DNA of 64,000 nucleotides from Caballeronia sp. dw_276. GTDB taxonomy: Bacteria; Pseudomonadota; Gammaproteobacteria; Burkholderiales; Burkholderiaceae. Below the pieces are notes generated by a model. The model was not told the DNA's origin and made no database searches. It was given only the letters and a program-made list of their open reading frames with translations. This document shows positions 9,004 through 18,569 of this stretch, in pieces. Every line of letters starts with the position of its first letter. The stretch's first letter is position 1. The stretch spans positions 217,438-281,437 of the forward strand of contig NZ_JAAVUV010000011.1 in NCBI RefSeq assembly GCF_018449635.1, in the 5' to 3' direction. The position numbers and the translations under genes are program-made.

Positions 9004-10788
9004 ATGCTGCCCGCACAAAAACTTACCCTCGAAACGCTGCTGACCGATGCGGTCAAGCAGGTTGTACAGGCGTCGCAAGGCGCATCGGAAGCGAATTTCG
9101 TTACGCCGGCCATCGTGCTCGAGCGCCCGAAGGTCGCGGCGCATGGAGACGTGGCGTCGAACGTCGCCATGCAGCTTGCCAAGCCGCTGCGCGCGAATCC
9201 GCGACAACTGGCGCAGCAAATCGTCGATGCCGTGTTGAGCCTGCCCGCCGCGCTTGGTCTTGTCGAAGCGGCGGAAGTCGCCGGGCCGGGCTTCATCAAT
9301 CTGCGGCTGGCGGCATCGGCGAAACAATCCGTGGTGCCGGCGGCGCTCGCCGAGGGCGTCAATTACGGTCGCAGCACGCGCGACGAAGGCAAGCAGGTGC
9401 TGATCGAATTCGTCTCGGCGAATCCGACCGGGCCGCTGCATGTAGGCCACGGCCGTCAGGCCACGCTCGGCGATGCCCTGGCCAACCTGCTCGCCACGCA
9501 AGGCAACGCGGTGCATCGCGAGTTCTATTACAACGATGCCGGCGTGCAGATCGGCAACCTGGCCACTTCCACGCAATTGCGTGCGCGCGGTTTCAAACCC
9601 GGCGACAAGGAATGGCCCGAGAACGCGTACAACGGCGAATACATTGCGGATATCGCGCGTGATTACTTGGCAGGCGCCACGGTCGCGGCCAAGGACGGCG
9701 CGCCCGTGACCGCGAAAGGTGACGTGGATGACCTCGACGCCATCCGCGTTTTCGCGGTTGCGTATCTGCGTCACGAACAGGATCTGGATTTGACCGCGTT
9801 CGGCGTGGCGTTCGACCAGTTTTATCTTGAGTCATCGCTGTATAACGAAGGCCGCGTCCAGTCGACCGTCGACGCGTTGATTGCTGCCGGCAAGACGTAC
9901 GAGCAGGACGGCGCGCTGTGGCTGCGCACGACCGACGACGGCGACGACAAAGACCGCGTGATGCGCAAGTCGGACGGTACATACACGTACTTCGTGCCGG
10001 ACGTCGCGTATCACGTGGCGAAGTGGCAGCGCGGTTTCACGAAGGTGATCAACGTGCAGGGTTCGGACCATCACGGCACTATCGCGCGGGTTCGTGCAGG
10101 TCTGCAGGGGCTTGGCATCGGCATTCCGAAGGGCTATCCCGACTACGTGCTGCACAAGATGGTCACGGTCATGCGCAACGGCGTGGAAGTGAAGATCTCG
10201 AAGCGCGCGGGCAGTTATGTGACGGTGCGCGATCTGATCGAATGGTCGGGTGGCATGACGCCGGGCGAGGAAGTTGCGCCGGATCAGATCGATGAAGACA
10301 CCATCCGCCGTGGCCGCGATGCCGTGCGTTTTTTCCTGATTTCGCGCAAGGCCGACACGGAATTCGTCTTCGATATCGACCTGGCGCTCAAGCAAAGCGA
10401 CGAGAACCCGGTGTATTACGTGCAGTACGCGCACGCGCGCATTTGCACGATCCTCGGCGACTGGAAAACGCGCTACGCGGGCGATCTCGCCACTTTGGCG
10501 AGCGTCGATCTCACGCCGCTTTCGAGCGAACACGCCATGGCCCTGCTCAACAAGCTCGCGGAATATCCGGACATGCTGTCGCACGCCGCCGACGAACTCG
10601 CGCCGCACGCCGTCGCCTTCTACTTGCGTGACCTCGCGGGCGAATTCCACTCGTTCTACAATGCGGAGCGCGTGCTGGTGGACGAAGACGGCGTGCGTAA
10701 CGCGCGTATCGCGTTGCTGGCCGCCACGCGGCAAGTACTCGAAAACGGCCTTGCGCTGATCGGCGTATCGGCTCCCGTCAAGATGTGA
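9004..10788 (+). CDS. argS: Arginyl-tRNA synthetase
   Basis: This 594-residue class I aminoacyl-tRNA synthetase charges tRNA-Arg. The HIGH motif is visible as HVGH (residues 146-149) within ANPTGPLHVGHGRQATLGD. The degenerate KMSKS region is KISKR (397-401). The C-terminal anticodon-binding all-helical domain includes YVQYAHARICTIL. The ATG at 9004 gives the standard N-terminus MLPAQKLTLETLL; an in-frame extension upstream to 8923 is not conserved-looking and was not used. Length and motif order fit the family. An FtsN-like SPOR gene follows, a common order in Betaproteobacteria. Confidence 0.96.
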   Translation: MLPAQKLTLETLLTDAVKQVVQASQGASEANFVTPAIVLERPKVAAHGDVASNVAMQLAKPLRANPRQLAQQIVDAVLSLPAALGLVEAAEVAGPGFINLRLAASAKQSVVPAALAEGVNYGRSTRDEGKQVLIEFVSANPTGPLHVGHGRQATLGDALANLLATQGNAVHREFYYNDAGVQIGNLATSTQLRARGFKPGDKEWPENAYNGEYIADIARDYLAGATVAAKDGAPVTAKGDVDDLDAIRVFAVAYLRHEQDLDLTAFGVAFDQFYLESSLYNEGRVQSTVDALIAAGKTYEQDGALWLRTTDDGDDKDRVMRKSDGTYTYFVPDVAYHVAKWQRGFTKVINVQGSDHHGTIARVRAGLQGLGIGIPKGYPDYVLHKMVTVMRNGVEVKISKRAGSYVTVRDLIEWSGGMTPGEEVAPDQIDEDTIRRGRDAVRFFLISRKADTEFVFDIDLALKQSDENPVYYVQYAHARICTILGDWKTRYAGDLATLASVDLTPLSSEHAMALLNKLAEYPDMLSHAADELAPHAVAFYLRDLAGEFHSFYNAERVLVDEDGVRNARIALLAATRQVLENGLALIGVSAPVKM

Positions 10789-10860
10789 TTACGGCACAGG
10801 GCCGGATATAACCGGCCTGTTGTGCGACCGTTCGAGCCATGGCGCGCCTGAGGCCGCCGT

Positions 10861-10866
10861 TATAAT
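10861..10866 (+). promoter_or_regulatory. Perfect -10 hexamer before SPOR gene
   Basis: TATAAT lies 40 bp upstream of the SPOR-protein start codon. No good -35 hexamer is found at 16-18 bp. It suggests this gene has its own promoter as well as possible read-through from argS. Confidence 0.4.
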
Positions 10867-10906
10867 CGACGCCCATTCAGAAGACTTTTTGCAGGTGATT
10901 CATACG

Positions 10907-11662
10907 ATGGCAAAACCACGCAGCACGTCGAAGCAGTCGAAGCAAACCGGGGGCACCTTTCTCGGTATCGTGCTGGGCTTGATTGTCGGCCTCGCAATTG
11001 CAGTGATCGTGGCGTTGTACATCACGCGCGCGCCCACCCCGTTCGTCGCGAAAGTGGCGCCCGCTCCGAGCGAGTCGGGTTCCGCGCAGGCAACCGGCCA
11101 GCCCTACGATCCGAACCGCCCGCTGCAAGGCAAGACACCGGGGCAGGCCGTGCCGCAAGCCGCACAGCCCGCGCCGCCGAATACCGCTCCGGGTCAGACG
11201 AACAACCAGACGCAATCGTCGGGCGTGCAGGACGAGCCGCAGATCGTTGAAGTTCCGCCGGGTGAAGGCGGCGCGGTCGTAGCGCCCAAGCCCGCCGCAC
11301 CGAAGCCGGCCTCACCGGCCACGGCGCCGAACGGTTCATCGACCGCCGCAACGGCGAAGAAGCCGGCGGATGCACAGCCTTCATCGACGGCGAAGGTCAC
11401 GCCGCCCGCTCCCGGCGACGTGAACACCGGCTACTTCCTGCAAGTCGGCGCCTACAAGACCCAGGCCGATGCCGAACAGCAGCGCGCCCGTCTCGGCTTC
11501 CAGGGGTTCGAGTCGAAGGTCACGCAGCGCGATGCCGGCAACGTCACGTATTACCGCGTGCGGATCGGACCGTTCACGAAGTTCGAGGACATGAACAACG
11601 TGCGCCAACGGCTCTCCGATGCAGGCGTCGATACCGCCGTGATCCGCTTCTCGAAGCAGTGA
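10907..11662 (+). CDS. SPOR domain protein, FtsN-like
   Basis: This 251-residue bitopic inner membrane protein has a short basic cytoplasmic tail (MAKPRSTSKQSKQT) and one transmembrane helix (about residues 18-40). A long Pro/Ala/Gln-rich periplasmic linker follows. The C-terminal SPOR domain (GYFLQVGAYKTQADAEQQ onward) binds denuded peptidoglycan glycan strands. The layout matches FtsN-type cell-division proteins. Assignment as FtsN itself is inferred from architecture and from the argS-SPOR-dsbA neighbourhood. The ATG at 10907 is chosen because it places the basic tail directly before the helix. Confidence 0.85.
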   Translation: MAKPRSTSKQSKQTGGTFLGIVLGLIVGLAIAVIVALYITRAPTPFVAKVAPAPSESGSAQATGQPYDPNRPLQGKTPGQAVPQAAQPAPPNTAPGQTNNQTQSSGVQDEPQIVEVPPGEGGAVVAPKPAAPKPASPATAPNGSSTAATAKKPADAQPSSTAKVTPPAPGDVNTGYFLQVGAYKTQADAEQQRARLGFQGFESKVTQRDAGNVTYYRVRIGPFTKFEDMNNVRQRLSDAGVDTAVIRFSKQ

Positions 11663-11675
11663 GTTCGATGAACCA

Positions 11676-11705
11676 CACGCGCCCTGAGAACGATCGGGGC
11701 GCGTG
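11676..11705 (+). terminator. GC-rich hairpin between SPOR gene and dsbA
   Basis: A perfect nine-base stem CACGCGCCC / GGGCGCGTG has an 11-12 base loop 14 bp after the SPOR stop codon. There is no T run, so this is at best a weak or Rho-assisted terminator. Confidence 0.35.
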
Positions 11706-11801
11706 CGGTTCGCGACCGGCCAGCCGGTCATCATGGGCCCTTAAGCTTCCCTTAAGCGTCGTGTGTTCCCCTTTTGCCTCTCACGCACATTCTCGGTCAC
11801 C

Positions 11802-12455
11802 ATGAAAAAACTCTTCAGCGCCCTCGCTCTTTCCCTCGGCCTTGCTGCCGGCTCCATGAGCTTCATGAGCGCAGCTCATGCATCGCCGGCCGCGCCTGTC
11901 GCGGGCACCGACTACACTGTGTTGCAGGCAGCGCAGCCGGTTGAAGCGCAGGGCAAGATCGAGGTGATCGAATTCATGTGGTACGGCTGCCCGCACTGCA
12001 ACGAATTCGACCCGTACCTGGAAGCATGGATCAAGAAGCAAGGTCCTGACGTGGTGTTCAAGCGCGTGCCGGTTGCCTTCCGCGACGACTTCATCCCGCA
12101 TTCGAAGATGTTCCACGCGCTCGATGCACTCGGCCTGGCTGACAAGCTCACGCCCGCCGTGTTCAACGAAATCCACGTGAAGAAGGACTATCTGCTGACG
12201 CCTGAAGCGCAGGCTACGTTCCTCGCCACGCAAGGCGTGGACAAGAAGAAATACATGGACGCGTACAACTCGTTCTCGACGCAAAGCAATCTGCAGCGCG
12301 ACAAGAAGCTGCTCGATGCCTACAAGATCGACGGCGTGCCGACCATCGCGATTCAGGGCAAGTACGAAACGGGTCCGGCGACCACGAACAGTCTGCCGGG
12401 CACCATCCAGGTGATGGATTTCATCGTGAATCAGGTTCGCGCGAAGAAGATGTAA
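11802..12455 (+). CDS. dsbA: Thiol:disulfide interchange protein DsbA
   Basis: This 217-residue periplasmic oxidoreductase introduces disulfides into exported proteins. It has a signal peptide (MKKLFSALALSLGL, cleavage near AAHA), then a thioredoxin fold with the active site CPHC (Cys63, Cys66) and the cis-proline region GVPTIAI. The ATG at 11802 begins the signal peptide directly; the in-frame extension upstream is not signal-like. The preceding leader contains two CCCTTAAGC copies at an 11-bp period (11738-11757). It probably acts with DsbB encoded elsewhere. Confidence 0.95.
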   Translation: MKKLFSALALSLGLAAGSMSFMSAAHASPAAPVAGTDYTVLQAAQPVEAQGKIEVIEFMWYGCPHCNEFDPYLEAWIKKQGPDVVFKRVPVAFRDDFIPHSKMFHALDALGLADKLTPAVFNEIHVKKDYLLTPEAQATFLATQGVDKKKYMDAYNSFSTQSNLQRDKKLLDAYKIDGVPTIAIQGKYETGPATTNSLPGTIQVMDFIVNQVRAKKM

Positions 12456-12459
12456 AGAC

Positions 12460-13251
12460 GTGAACGCCGCCACGAACGACACGCCGGCCCGGCTGAGGGT
12501 TTTCATCACCGGCGCGTCGAGCGGCATTGGACTCGCGCTCGCCGAAGAATATCTGAGGCGCGGCGCGGTGCTTGGCCTCGTTGCCCGTCGCGGCGACACG
12601 CTCGCGGCTTTCGCCGCGCGCTTTCCTTCTGCATCGATCTCCATTTATCCTGCGGATGTCCGCGATGCCGCAGCCCTCGCTGCCGCAGCCGTGGACTTCT
12701 GCGCATTGCATGGCGGCGCCGATGTCGTCATCGCAAACGCGGGAATCAGCCGCGGCGCGCTGACCGGTCATGGCGATCTGGATGCGTTTCGCGAAGTGAT
12801 GGACGTCAACTACTTCGGCATGGTCGCGACGTTCGAGCCGTTCGTCGCGCGGATGGTTGCCGGGCGGCGTGGGACGCTTGTGGGGATTGCGAGCGTGGCG
12901 GGTGTGCGTGGGCTGCCGGGATCGGGCGCGTACAGCGCATCGAAGTCGGCGGCGTTGAAGTATCTCGAAGCGCTGCGGGTGGAGATGCGGCCAATGGGGG
13001 TATCGGTGGTGACGATCGCGCCGGGATATATCCGCACAGAAATGACGCGCCGCAATCCCTATCCGATGCCCTTTCTCATGGACGCCGATGTATTCGCGAG
13101 GAAGACGGCCGATGCCATCGGGAAGAAGACGCGCTTCGCCACGTTTCCATGGCAGATGCGCGTGGCCGGCGCGTTACTGCACGTCGTGCCGCGATGGCTC
13201 TACGACCGGGCGATGGAAAAAGCGCCGAGGAAACCTCGCGCGGGTGAGTGA
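12460..13251 (+). CDS. SDR family oxidoreductase
   Basis: This 263-residue short-chain dehydrogenase has TGASSGIG (residues 18-24) binding NAD(P) and NAG at 93-95. The catalytic residues are Ser145, Tyr158 and Lys162 (YSASK). The start is GTG at 12460, four bases after the dsbA stop, so it is likely co-transcribed and translationally coupled with dsbA. The substrate cannot be told from sequence. A C-terminal hydrophobic/basic segment (WQMRVAGALLHVVPRWL) suggests membrane association, as in several lipid-linked SDRs. Confidence 0.88.
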   Translation: MNAATNDTPARLRVFITGASSGIGLALAEEYLRRGAVLGLVARRGDTLAAFAARFPSASISIYPADVRDAAALAAAAVDFCALHGGADVVIANAGISRGALTGHGDLDAFREVMDVNYFGMVATFEPFVARMVAGRRGTLVGIASVAGVRGLPGSGAYSASKSAALKYLEALRVEMRPMGVSVVTIAPGYIRTEMTRRNPYPMPFLMDADVFARKTADAIGKKTRFATFPWQMRVAGALLHVVPRWLYDRAMEKAPRKPRAGE

Positions 13252-13448
13252 GATATGGCGCGGCCAAAGAAAGCTATGGTCAACCCGTTTCACAGTACCG
13301 ATCTTGCCGTTGTAATTCGCTTGCCGAAACCTTTCCGGCGTCGGTGTTGTTACATTTGCGGTTGAACCCGCATTAACTTAGAGCAAGGAGCCTTTGTGTA
13401 TCTCGGAGCGGCTCACTCCGAAGCCCGCTGGATTGCGTGGCGCACAGC

Positions 13449-14363
13449 TCACCGATACCCCTCCGGATTGCACCGTGAATCCCGCTCCCACGGGTCACTC
13501 GGTTCAATCTTGCAAGCGGCTTCGACTTCTGCAGGCCAAAGTGGGACTTTAGTAACCAGCCGGTTAAACATGCGGCCAATGAACTGCAGGATGTGGAACG
13601 GCGTCATGATCCATTTGTACAGCGGATTCCAGCCGTCACTCGCACGAATGCCGGTCCAGGCTTGCAGAATCGGTTCGCGCTTGTCGGCGATGGGCAGGTA
13701 AAAGCGCATGCCATCGGCGTCCGCCACGGCTTGTGGGCCATCTTCCATGTACCGACGTACAAACTCCCAATACCGATAGACATACTCTTTAGTACCGGAG
13801 CTGTAGCCAAAGATGAACCAGTCCTGCACGGTTTTAGGATCTTTAAGCACCAGCCCGGCGATGCCGTAAAAGGGAAGCGGGCCTATTTGCTTGATTGTGC
13901 GAACGGTAAAGAAAGTGCTGTCCCACGGGACTTCGAGATAAGTGCCTTTGTCACGATAGACATACACCATGCGGTTCTTGCGATCGAGGCGGATCGGGTA
14001 GTGCGTGTAGCCGAACCATTCGTCCGTTTTTCTTGAAAGGAAAATAGCAATCGCTATTAATGCTCCGGAGTAAAGGATCGAAAAGATGGGGTCAAGAATC
14101 GGGTCATAACCGATATAATCATTTAGATGAGTAATATCGTAAAAAAACGAATAAAATCCTAGACTCAGAAAGAAGAAGCAAAAAATGCTGGCATATCCTC
14201 TAATATCAAAATTTCCGTCTACAACCTCTAGGTATGTTGAACTCATCCTAATCGCCGTCATCGAAGCGTGCGGTTTTCCGGAACTAATTTGCTTCACGCT
14301 GAGCCGATTTCTAACTTCTTCTTCGGTAATGAAACGCTCTTTTCTTTTACTGTATAAACCCAT
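13449..14363 (-). CDS. DUF6708 membrane protein, T6SS cassette (possible immunity)
   Basis: This 304-residue protein has two predicted membrane helices (about residues 57-76 and 90-110), and a soluble domain follows with DEWFGYTHYPIRLDRKNRM, typical of DUF6708 proteins found beside VasX-like type VI effectors. The last gene of an adaptor-effector-membrane-protein cassette, with its 5' end overlapping the effector 3' end by 17 bp, is often the immunity protein; that role is inferred. Its first third (about 14030-14360) is strikingly AT-rich compared with the flanks, which suggests horizontal origin. Confidence 0.75.
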   Translation of the reverse strand: MGLYSKRKERFITEEEVRNRLSVKQISSGKPHASMTAIRMSSTYLEVVDGNFDIRGYASIFCFFFLSLGFYSFFYDITHLNDYIGYDPILDPIFSILYSGALIAIAIFLSRKTDEWFGYTHYPIRLDRKNRMVYVYRDKGTYLEVPWDSTFFTVRTIKQIGPLPFYGIAGLVLKDPKTVQDWFIFGYSSGTKEYVYRYWEFVRRYMEDGPQAVADADGMRFYLPIADKREPILQAWTGIRASDGWNPLYKWIMTPFHILQFIGRMFNRLVTKVPLWPAEVEAACKIEPSDPWERDSRCNPEGYR

Positions 14364-17300
14364 GATTAACCTCCGCAGATATCAGGGTTAACTTTTCAAA
14401 GTCTTCCTGCTCTGTCTTTGAATTTTCAGTTCGCGTCCCATCAGGCAGCGCTCCCCAGTAGCAATGCTCCAGCCATTGCGCAATTTCATCGCCTTTGATG
14501 GCATCAATCACTTTGCCAATTGCAAATAATGCTACAGCGAGAACCAAACCCCATCCGGTAAGAGTAAGTGCTAACGCGGCTTCGGCGAATGCGGCCCAGA
14601 TCGCCAGAGCAGCCGCCACCCCTCCCAGTACACCGCTAGCAAGTTGTAACCTTCTGAGGGCCCATTTTTGTTGTTTTGCGCTTTCCCTAGAATCCACAGC
14701 ATCCATCAACGCCTGCACCGCCCCAATCACCGCGCCCACCACACTAAAACCCTTCACCAATTTATCGGTGAATCCCAACAGCCTTTGCGCACTCTGCATC
14801 TCCACCATGCCAACGGCATAAAGGTTGCGCCATTTGGCGGCGGCATCGGCAACGGTCGCCACGTTGTTGCCAACTCCAGCGGCGAACGCCATCAACCCGA
14901 CGGTGACGCGAATATCCGTAGTCCCGCCACGGTTAAAGCTCATGGCCTTGGCTTCATCGCTCAGCAGGCGTTGCCACGATGCACCCTTGATGATGGTGTC
15001 GAACAGGGCAATGACTGCACCACTCGTGGCGCTGATGCTGGGGCTGACCTGCCCGAGCTTGAAAGCGTTCCAATCCTGCACGCTCCGGAAGCTGCGAGTG
15101 GTTTTGCTCAAGGCGGTGATCTGTTCCACCGGATCCTGGCTGACTTGAAGCGCAGTGGCGAGCGCCGGGTCCCGGCTGCCCTGGATCAGAATCCGGGTGG
15201 TGATGTGCTGGCCTTGGTTGGCTCCAAAGCCGGCCAGATTGCCATTGGCGTAGTTGATTCTGGCTTCACGCATGGCTTGTGCTTCCAGCCGCGCCAGTTG
15301 TCCTTTGCTGAGTTTGGTGCCGTTTGCTTCGGCGGCGCTCGCCACCATGCCTGCATAGAATCTAGCCAGGGTGCGGCACATTTCTCCGGCCGTGCCTTTG
15401 AGTTCAAGAACGCCGACCGGAGCACGGGTGAGCACGCCCATCAAGACCAATCCTTGACTGAGTTTGGCGTTCCCGGCCGCAGCGGCCATGCCGGCAAGTG
15501 AAGCGTTGGCCAGGCCAGTCAGCGAATGGCTTAGCATGGCAACAAGATAAGACACACTATCCGGCATGGCCCTGGCAGCGGTTGCGTTCACGCCAGAGGC
15601 TTTGGCCGCATCCACCTTGTCGCGCGCCGCGGCAACCGGAGCAAGCTGCTCTGCCGTAGCCGGTACAGCAGCCTGCAGGCTGACCATCTTCAGATAGTCT
15701 TTCTGAGCCTTGTCGTAAGCTGCCTGCGCATTCGCCACTTTCGTATTAGCCTGTTTTCTGGCGTGGAATTTTTCGTCGGCAGTGAGCTCCAGCAAGGCTT
15801 TGAAGTGGCTGGCATAAGTGCTGTTCAGCGCCGACCATGGCACCTCGGCCGGGGCCAACGGCGAACTGGTCAACGCGTCTATCAACGCCTTCTGATTACA
15901 GGCCATGGCACGCAAGGCCAAGTTGTTCTTATTGGTAATGTCGCCTTTGAGCCAGTTCAAATAAACCTCGGCGCAGCCCGGAACCTCTGCCGTGCCCGCG
16001 ATACAGCGCGCCAGAATGGCGGTGTAGACATCGCCACTCTTCGGGTCGTTCGCGTCGTGCGTGCATTCCAGCTTGTTGGCGAGCTGGTTGCTTTGCATCC
16101 ACTCTGCGTGAGCCTGCGCCACCGCTGTGGTGTATTTGGCGTCGTACGCGTTGGCAGCAGCGTCGCGGTCTTTGTGCCATTGATCCCAAATCCGCGCTGA
16201 AATGGCCGTCTTCGCCACTGCGCCAGAATATTTGCGCTGCATCTCGACTTTATGCTGCTCGATGGCTCTCAAGCGATCCAGTGCGGAATCGAAGTGAGTC
16301 ATCTCCAGATGCCGCACCCATGTCTGTTCTTCTTTGAGGCGTTGCTGATCGGAAGACGAGGAAGCAACCGGCAACGGTCCGGCGATTCGCGCCAAGTACT
16401 CATTCCATTTTTTGTCTTGCGCAACCTTGATCCGAGCCAGGGTGGGCAAGTAACAATCGTCTAATTTCTGACTGATCTTGGCCGCCTGATCGAGGCTGGC
16501 CTTGGAAGGAAACGGGTTCGAATAGGCCCCTTGGTTAGCATAGGCCTGCGATACGTCCGTTTTGAATTGCGCCGATTGTTTTACGTCCTGTTTGGCCGCG
16601 TTGTCGCTCGCGCCGTGCAGCGTGGCAATCATGCCGTCCAGCCCGATCAGGTGACGGTAATTGGTAGCGTAGCCGCCAGCCTTTGGACGGTATTTGCCTT
16701 CAGGCACCTGGGTATCGAGAAATTTCTCTCGACGTGCCGCGAGCAGTTTTGCCAAGTCTTGCGCAATGCCAACCGGATCATCCAAAGCAATCACCACGCT
16801 CTGGATGGTGTTGTCCTGACGCATGCAGAACGCTTCCTGAGCCTTGGCATCGTGTTTGGCGACACCGTTCAGTATGTGAGCTGGAACCTTGGTATCGGCG
16901 TATTCCAGCACATGATCTGCCAGTTTATTTATGGGTGCGGCGTGGTCGGCGGTGGCGTCGCTTCCTTTGGCGCCCTTGCCCAGCGGGTGAGCCTTGGCCC
17001 AAGCCGCCACATTGAACTTGCGCATGTGCAGCTTGCGTACGTCGGCGCGCTCGATGTGCAGCTTGATCACGGCATCGGTCCACTGCACATCGGAAAACGC
17101 CAGCCAGACTTCCACGGCTTCCTGCGGATGTTCAATGGTGATGCAACTCGCAGCCTCCAGGTGCCCCGTCTCGCTACACGGAATGACCTCTTTACCCGCT
17201 TGCGGCATGGGCGCGAGCGTGTACCGCGGCAGAGGCAGGAAATAGCCGCCGGAACTGACGCTATAACCCTGGAGTTTGAGGGCGGATTTTTCGTTATAAA

Positions 17301-17535
17301 CGTAGAGGTAACCTGCACGCATGCGCCGCAATGTGTAGCTGGCGCTTTCCCCGGAACCCAGGCTCGCCAGCTGCTTGCGGGGCGCGGCTGTTCCGAATCC
17401 GCTCGGAGCATCTTCAATCCTGAATGGCGCTGACATCTTCGGGGCCGGAGCCTCGCCGGGGACGACAGCGTAACGGACCGGCATGATGGCCAAGCCTTCT
17501 TTTTTGCAAAGATTGCAGGACTTTTCTGTGGACAT
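14347..17535 (-). CDS. T6SS effector, VasX-like / BTH_I2691 family
   Basis: This 1062-residue protein begins with the VasX/BTH_I2691 N-terminal domain (CNLCKKEGLAIMPVRYAVV, with LRRMRAGYLYVYNE about 70 residues on). A long, mostly helical Ala/Lys-rich middle follows. The C-terminal part is strongly hydrophobic, around residues 925-947 and 963-1013 (LGGVAAALAIWAAF and GLVLAVALFAIGKVI). VasX is a pore-forming type VI effector, so a membrane-disrupting activity is inferred. It lacks a signal peptide, as expected. It is preceded 53 bp upstream by a DUF4123 adaptor and overlaps the DUF6708 gene at its 3' end. No VgrG, Hcp or T6SS structural gene lies nearby. Confidence 0.85.
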   Translation of the reverse strand: MSTEKSCNLCKKEGLAIMPVRYAVVPGEAPAPKMSAPFRIEDAPSGFGTAAPRKQLASLGSGESASYTLRRMRAGYLYVYNEKSALKLQGYSVSSGGYFLPLPRYTLAPMPQAGKEVIPCSETGHLEAASCITIEHPQEAVEVWLAFSDVQWTDAVIKLHIERADVRKLHMRKFNVAAWAKAHPLGKGAKGSDATADHAAPINKLADHVLEYADTKVPAHILNGVAKHDAKAQEAFCMRQDNTIQSVVIALDDPVGIAQDLAKLLAARREKFLDTQVPEGKYRPKAGGYATNYRHLIGLDGMIATLHGASDNAAKQDVKQSAQFKTDVSQAYANQGAYSNPFPSKASLDQAAKISQKLDDCYLPTLARIKVAQDKKWNEYLARIAGPLPVASSSSDQQRLKEEQTWVRHLEMTHFDSALDRLRAIEQHKVEMQRKYSGAVAKTAISARIWDQWHKDRDAAANAYDAKYTTAVAQAHAEWMQSNQLANKLECTHDANDPKSGDVYTAILARCIAGTAEVPGCAEVYLNWLKGDITNKNNLALRAMACNQKALIDALTSSPLAPAEVPWSALNSTYASHFKALLELTADEKFHARKQANTKVANAQAAYDKAQKDYLKMVSLQAAVPATAEQLAPVAAARDKVDAAKASGVNATAARAMPDSVSYLVAMLSHSLTGLANASLAGMAAAAGNAKLSQGLVLMGVLTRAPVGVLELKGTAGEMCRTLARFYAGMVASAAEANGTKLSKGQLARLEAQAMREARINYANGNLAGFGANQGQHITTRILIQGSRDPALATALQVSQDPVEQITALSKTTRSFRSVQDWNAFKLGQVSPSISATSGAVIALFDTIIKGASWQRLLSDEAKAMSFNRGGTTDIRVTVGLMAFAAGVGNNVATVADAAAKWRNLYAVGMVEMQSAQRLLGFTDKLVKGFSVVGAVIGAVQALMDAVDSRESAKQQKWALRRLQLASGVLGGVAAALAIWAAFAEAALALTLTGWGLVLAVALFAIGKVIDAIKGDEIAQWLEHCYWGALPDGTRTENSKTEQEDFEKLTLISAEVNHGFIQ

Positions 17536-17588
17536 GAAAGGGCGTTCAGATATGAGATTGCTCAGGGGAGATTACCCAGCCGTCTGTG

Positions 17589-18569
17589 TCATCCATACGG
17601 AACAGGCACATCAACGAGGTATGGCGCTGGCATGTGTTCCAGCTGTTCCCGTTGTTTAGCCGGGACAGCATCCAGGAGCCGATCAAAGCTGTACCGGGTT
17701 TGATCCCAGATGCTCCGGTCCGGCAAAGGGGTCAACTGGGGCAAGCCGGTGAAGGCCCGGCCATATCGGACGGCATAAAACCCGTACTCGATGGCGTCTT
17801 CGCCCGCCAGCCAGTACGACTGGTCTGCAATCGCAAGCGCCTTTTGCGCCTGGTCGGCCAAGACAAGACGCTGGCTGCCCGATACGGATTCGGGCAACGC
17901 CAGTCGCGTCAGAATCTGGTTGATCTGAGGGGCGCGCTCAAGCTCGGTCCAGAGCACAAGGCTTATTTCATTGAGGGTGTTGTCGCGCTCTGCTTTAGGA
18001 AAAGCCTTGGGAAACGGGCTTTCAATCAGCGCATCTCGCTGGCATTCGTACCAGTTCCCCAGCCACTGAAACTGCCAGCGGCTAATTGGGCCCATGAGCG
18101 AGGCCAACTGATCCGGCGACAACAAGCGGCACACATGCGGAAAAATGCGAGGATCGTAAAAACGCCAGAACGATGCGGAACCTTGCAGGCCGCTCGCTCG
18201 ATCAACCGGCAGCACTTTCAGCAGATATCGCAGGTGATCGGCCGTGTTGCTTGCATCTTGATCGGTATCCAGCCACGCACAGAATCCGACATGCGCGAGC
18301 GGCATGCTCTGGGAAAACGCGTTCTGTTCTGCCAGGGCGTACTCAAGCCATTCCAACTCATCGGCAGCGCAGCGGCTCAATTCCAGAACGCGCGGCAGCG
18401 CGGTCTTTGCAAGAAGCCCCCAGTTCACGGGTTCACAAACCCGGGCAGGGAGTTGCTCGGCGTGGCCGACGTCGGAGAACCCGGATGCATCGAACAGCAT
18501 GACATTGTTGAAGAGGTTGTCCGGCGGGATGCTTCCCTGGAGCCAAGGATAAGAAACGGTCATGGTCAT
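17589..18569 (-). CDS. DUF4123 domain protein, T6SS effector adaptor (Tap/TEC)
   Basis: This 326-residue cytosolic protein contains the DUF4123 domain (LLFDASGF-like start, then RVLELSRCAADELEWLEYAL and LRYLLKVLPVDRAS). Family members load cargo effectors onto VgrG spikes. It is the first gene of the minus-strand cassette and ends 53 bp before the effector start. The absence of an adjacent vgrG implies the pair uses a spike encoded elsewhere. Several in-frame ATG codons lie within the first three residues (MTMTV), so the exact start is uncertain by two codons. Confidence 0.85.
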   Translation of the reverse strand: MTMTVSYPWLQGSIPPDNLFNNVMLFDASGFSDVGHAEQLPARVCEPVNWGLLAKTALPRVLELSRCAADELEWLEYALAEQNAFSQSMPLAHVGFCAWLDTDQDASNTADHLRYLLKVLPVDRASGLQGSASFWRFYDPRIFPHVCRLLSPDQLASLMGPISRWQFQWLGNWYECQRDALIESPFPKAFPKAERDNTLNEISLVLWTELERAPQINQILTRLALPESVSGSQRLVLADQAQKALAIADQSYWLAGEDAIEYGFYAVRYGRAFTGLPQLTPLPDRSIWDQTRYSFDRLLDAVPAKQREQLEHMPAPYLVDVPVPYG

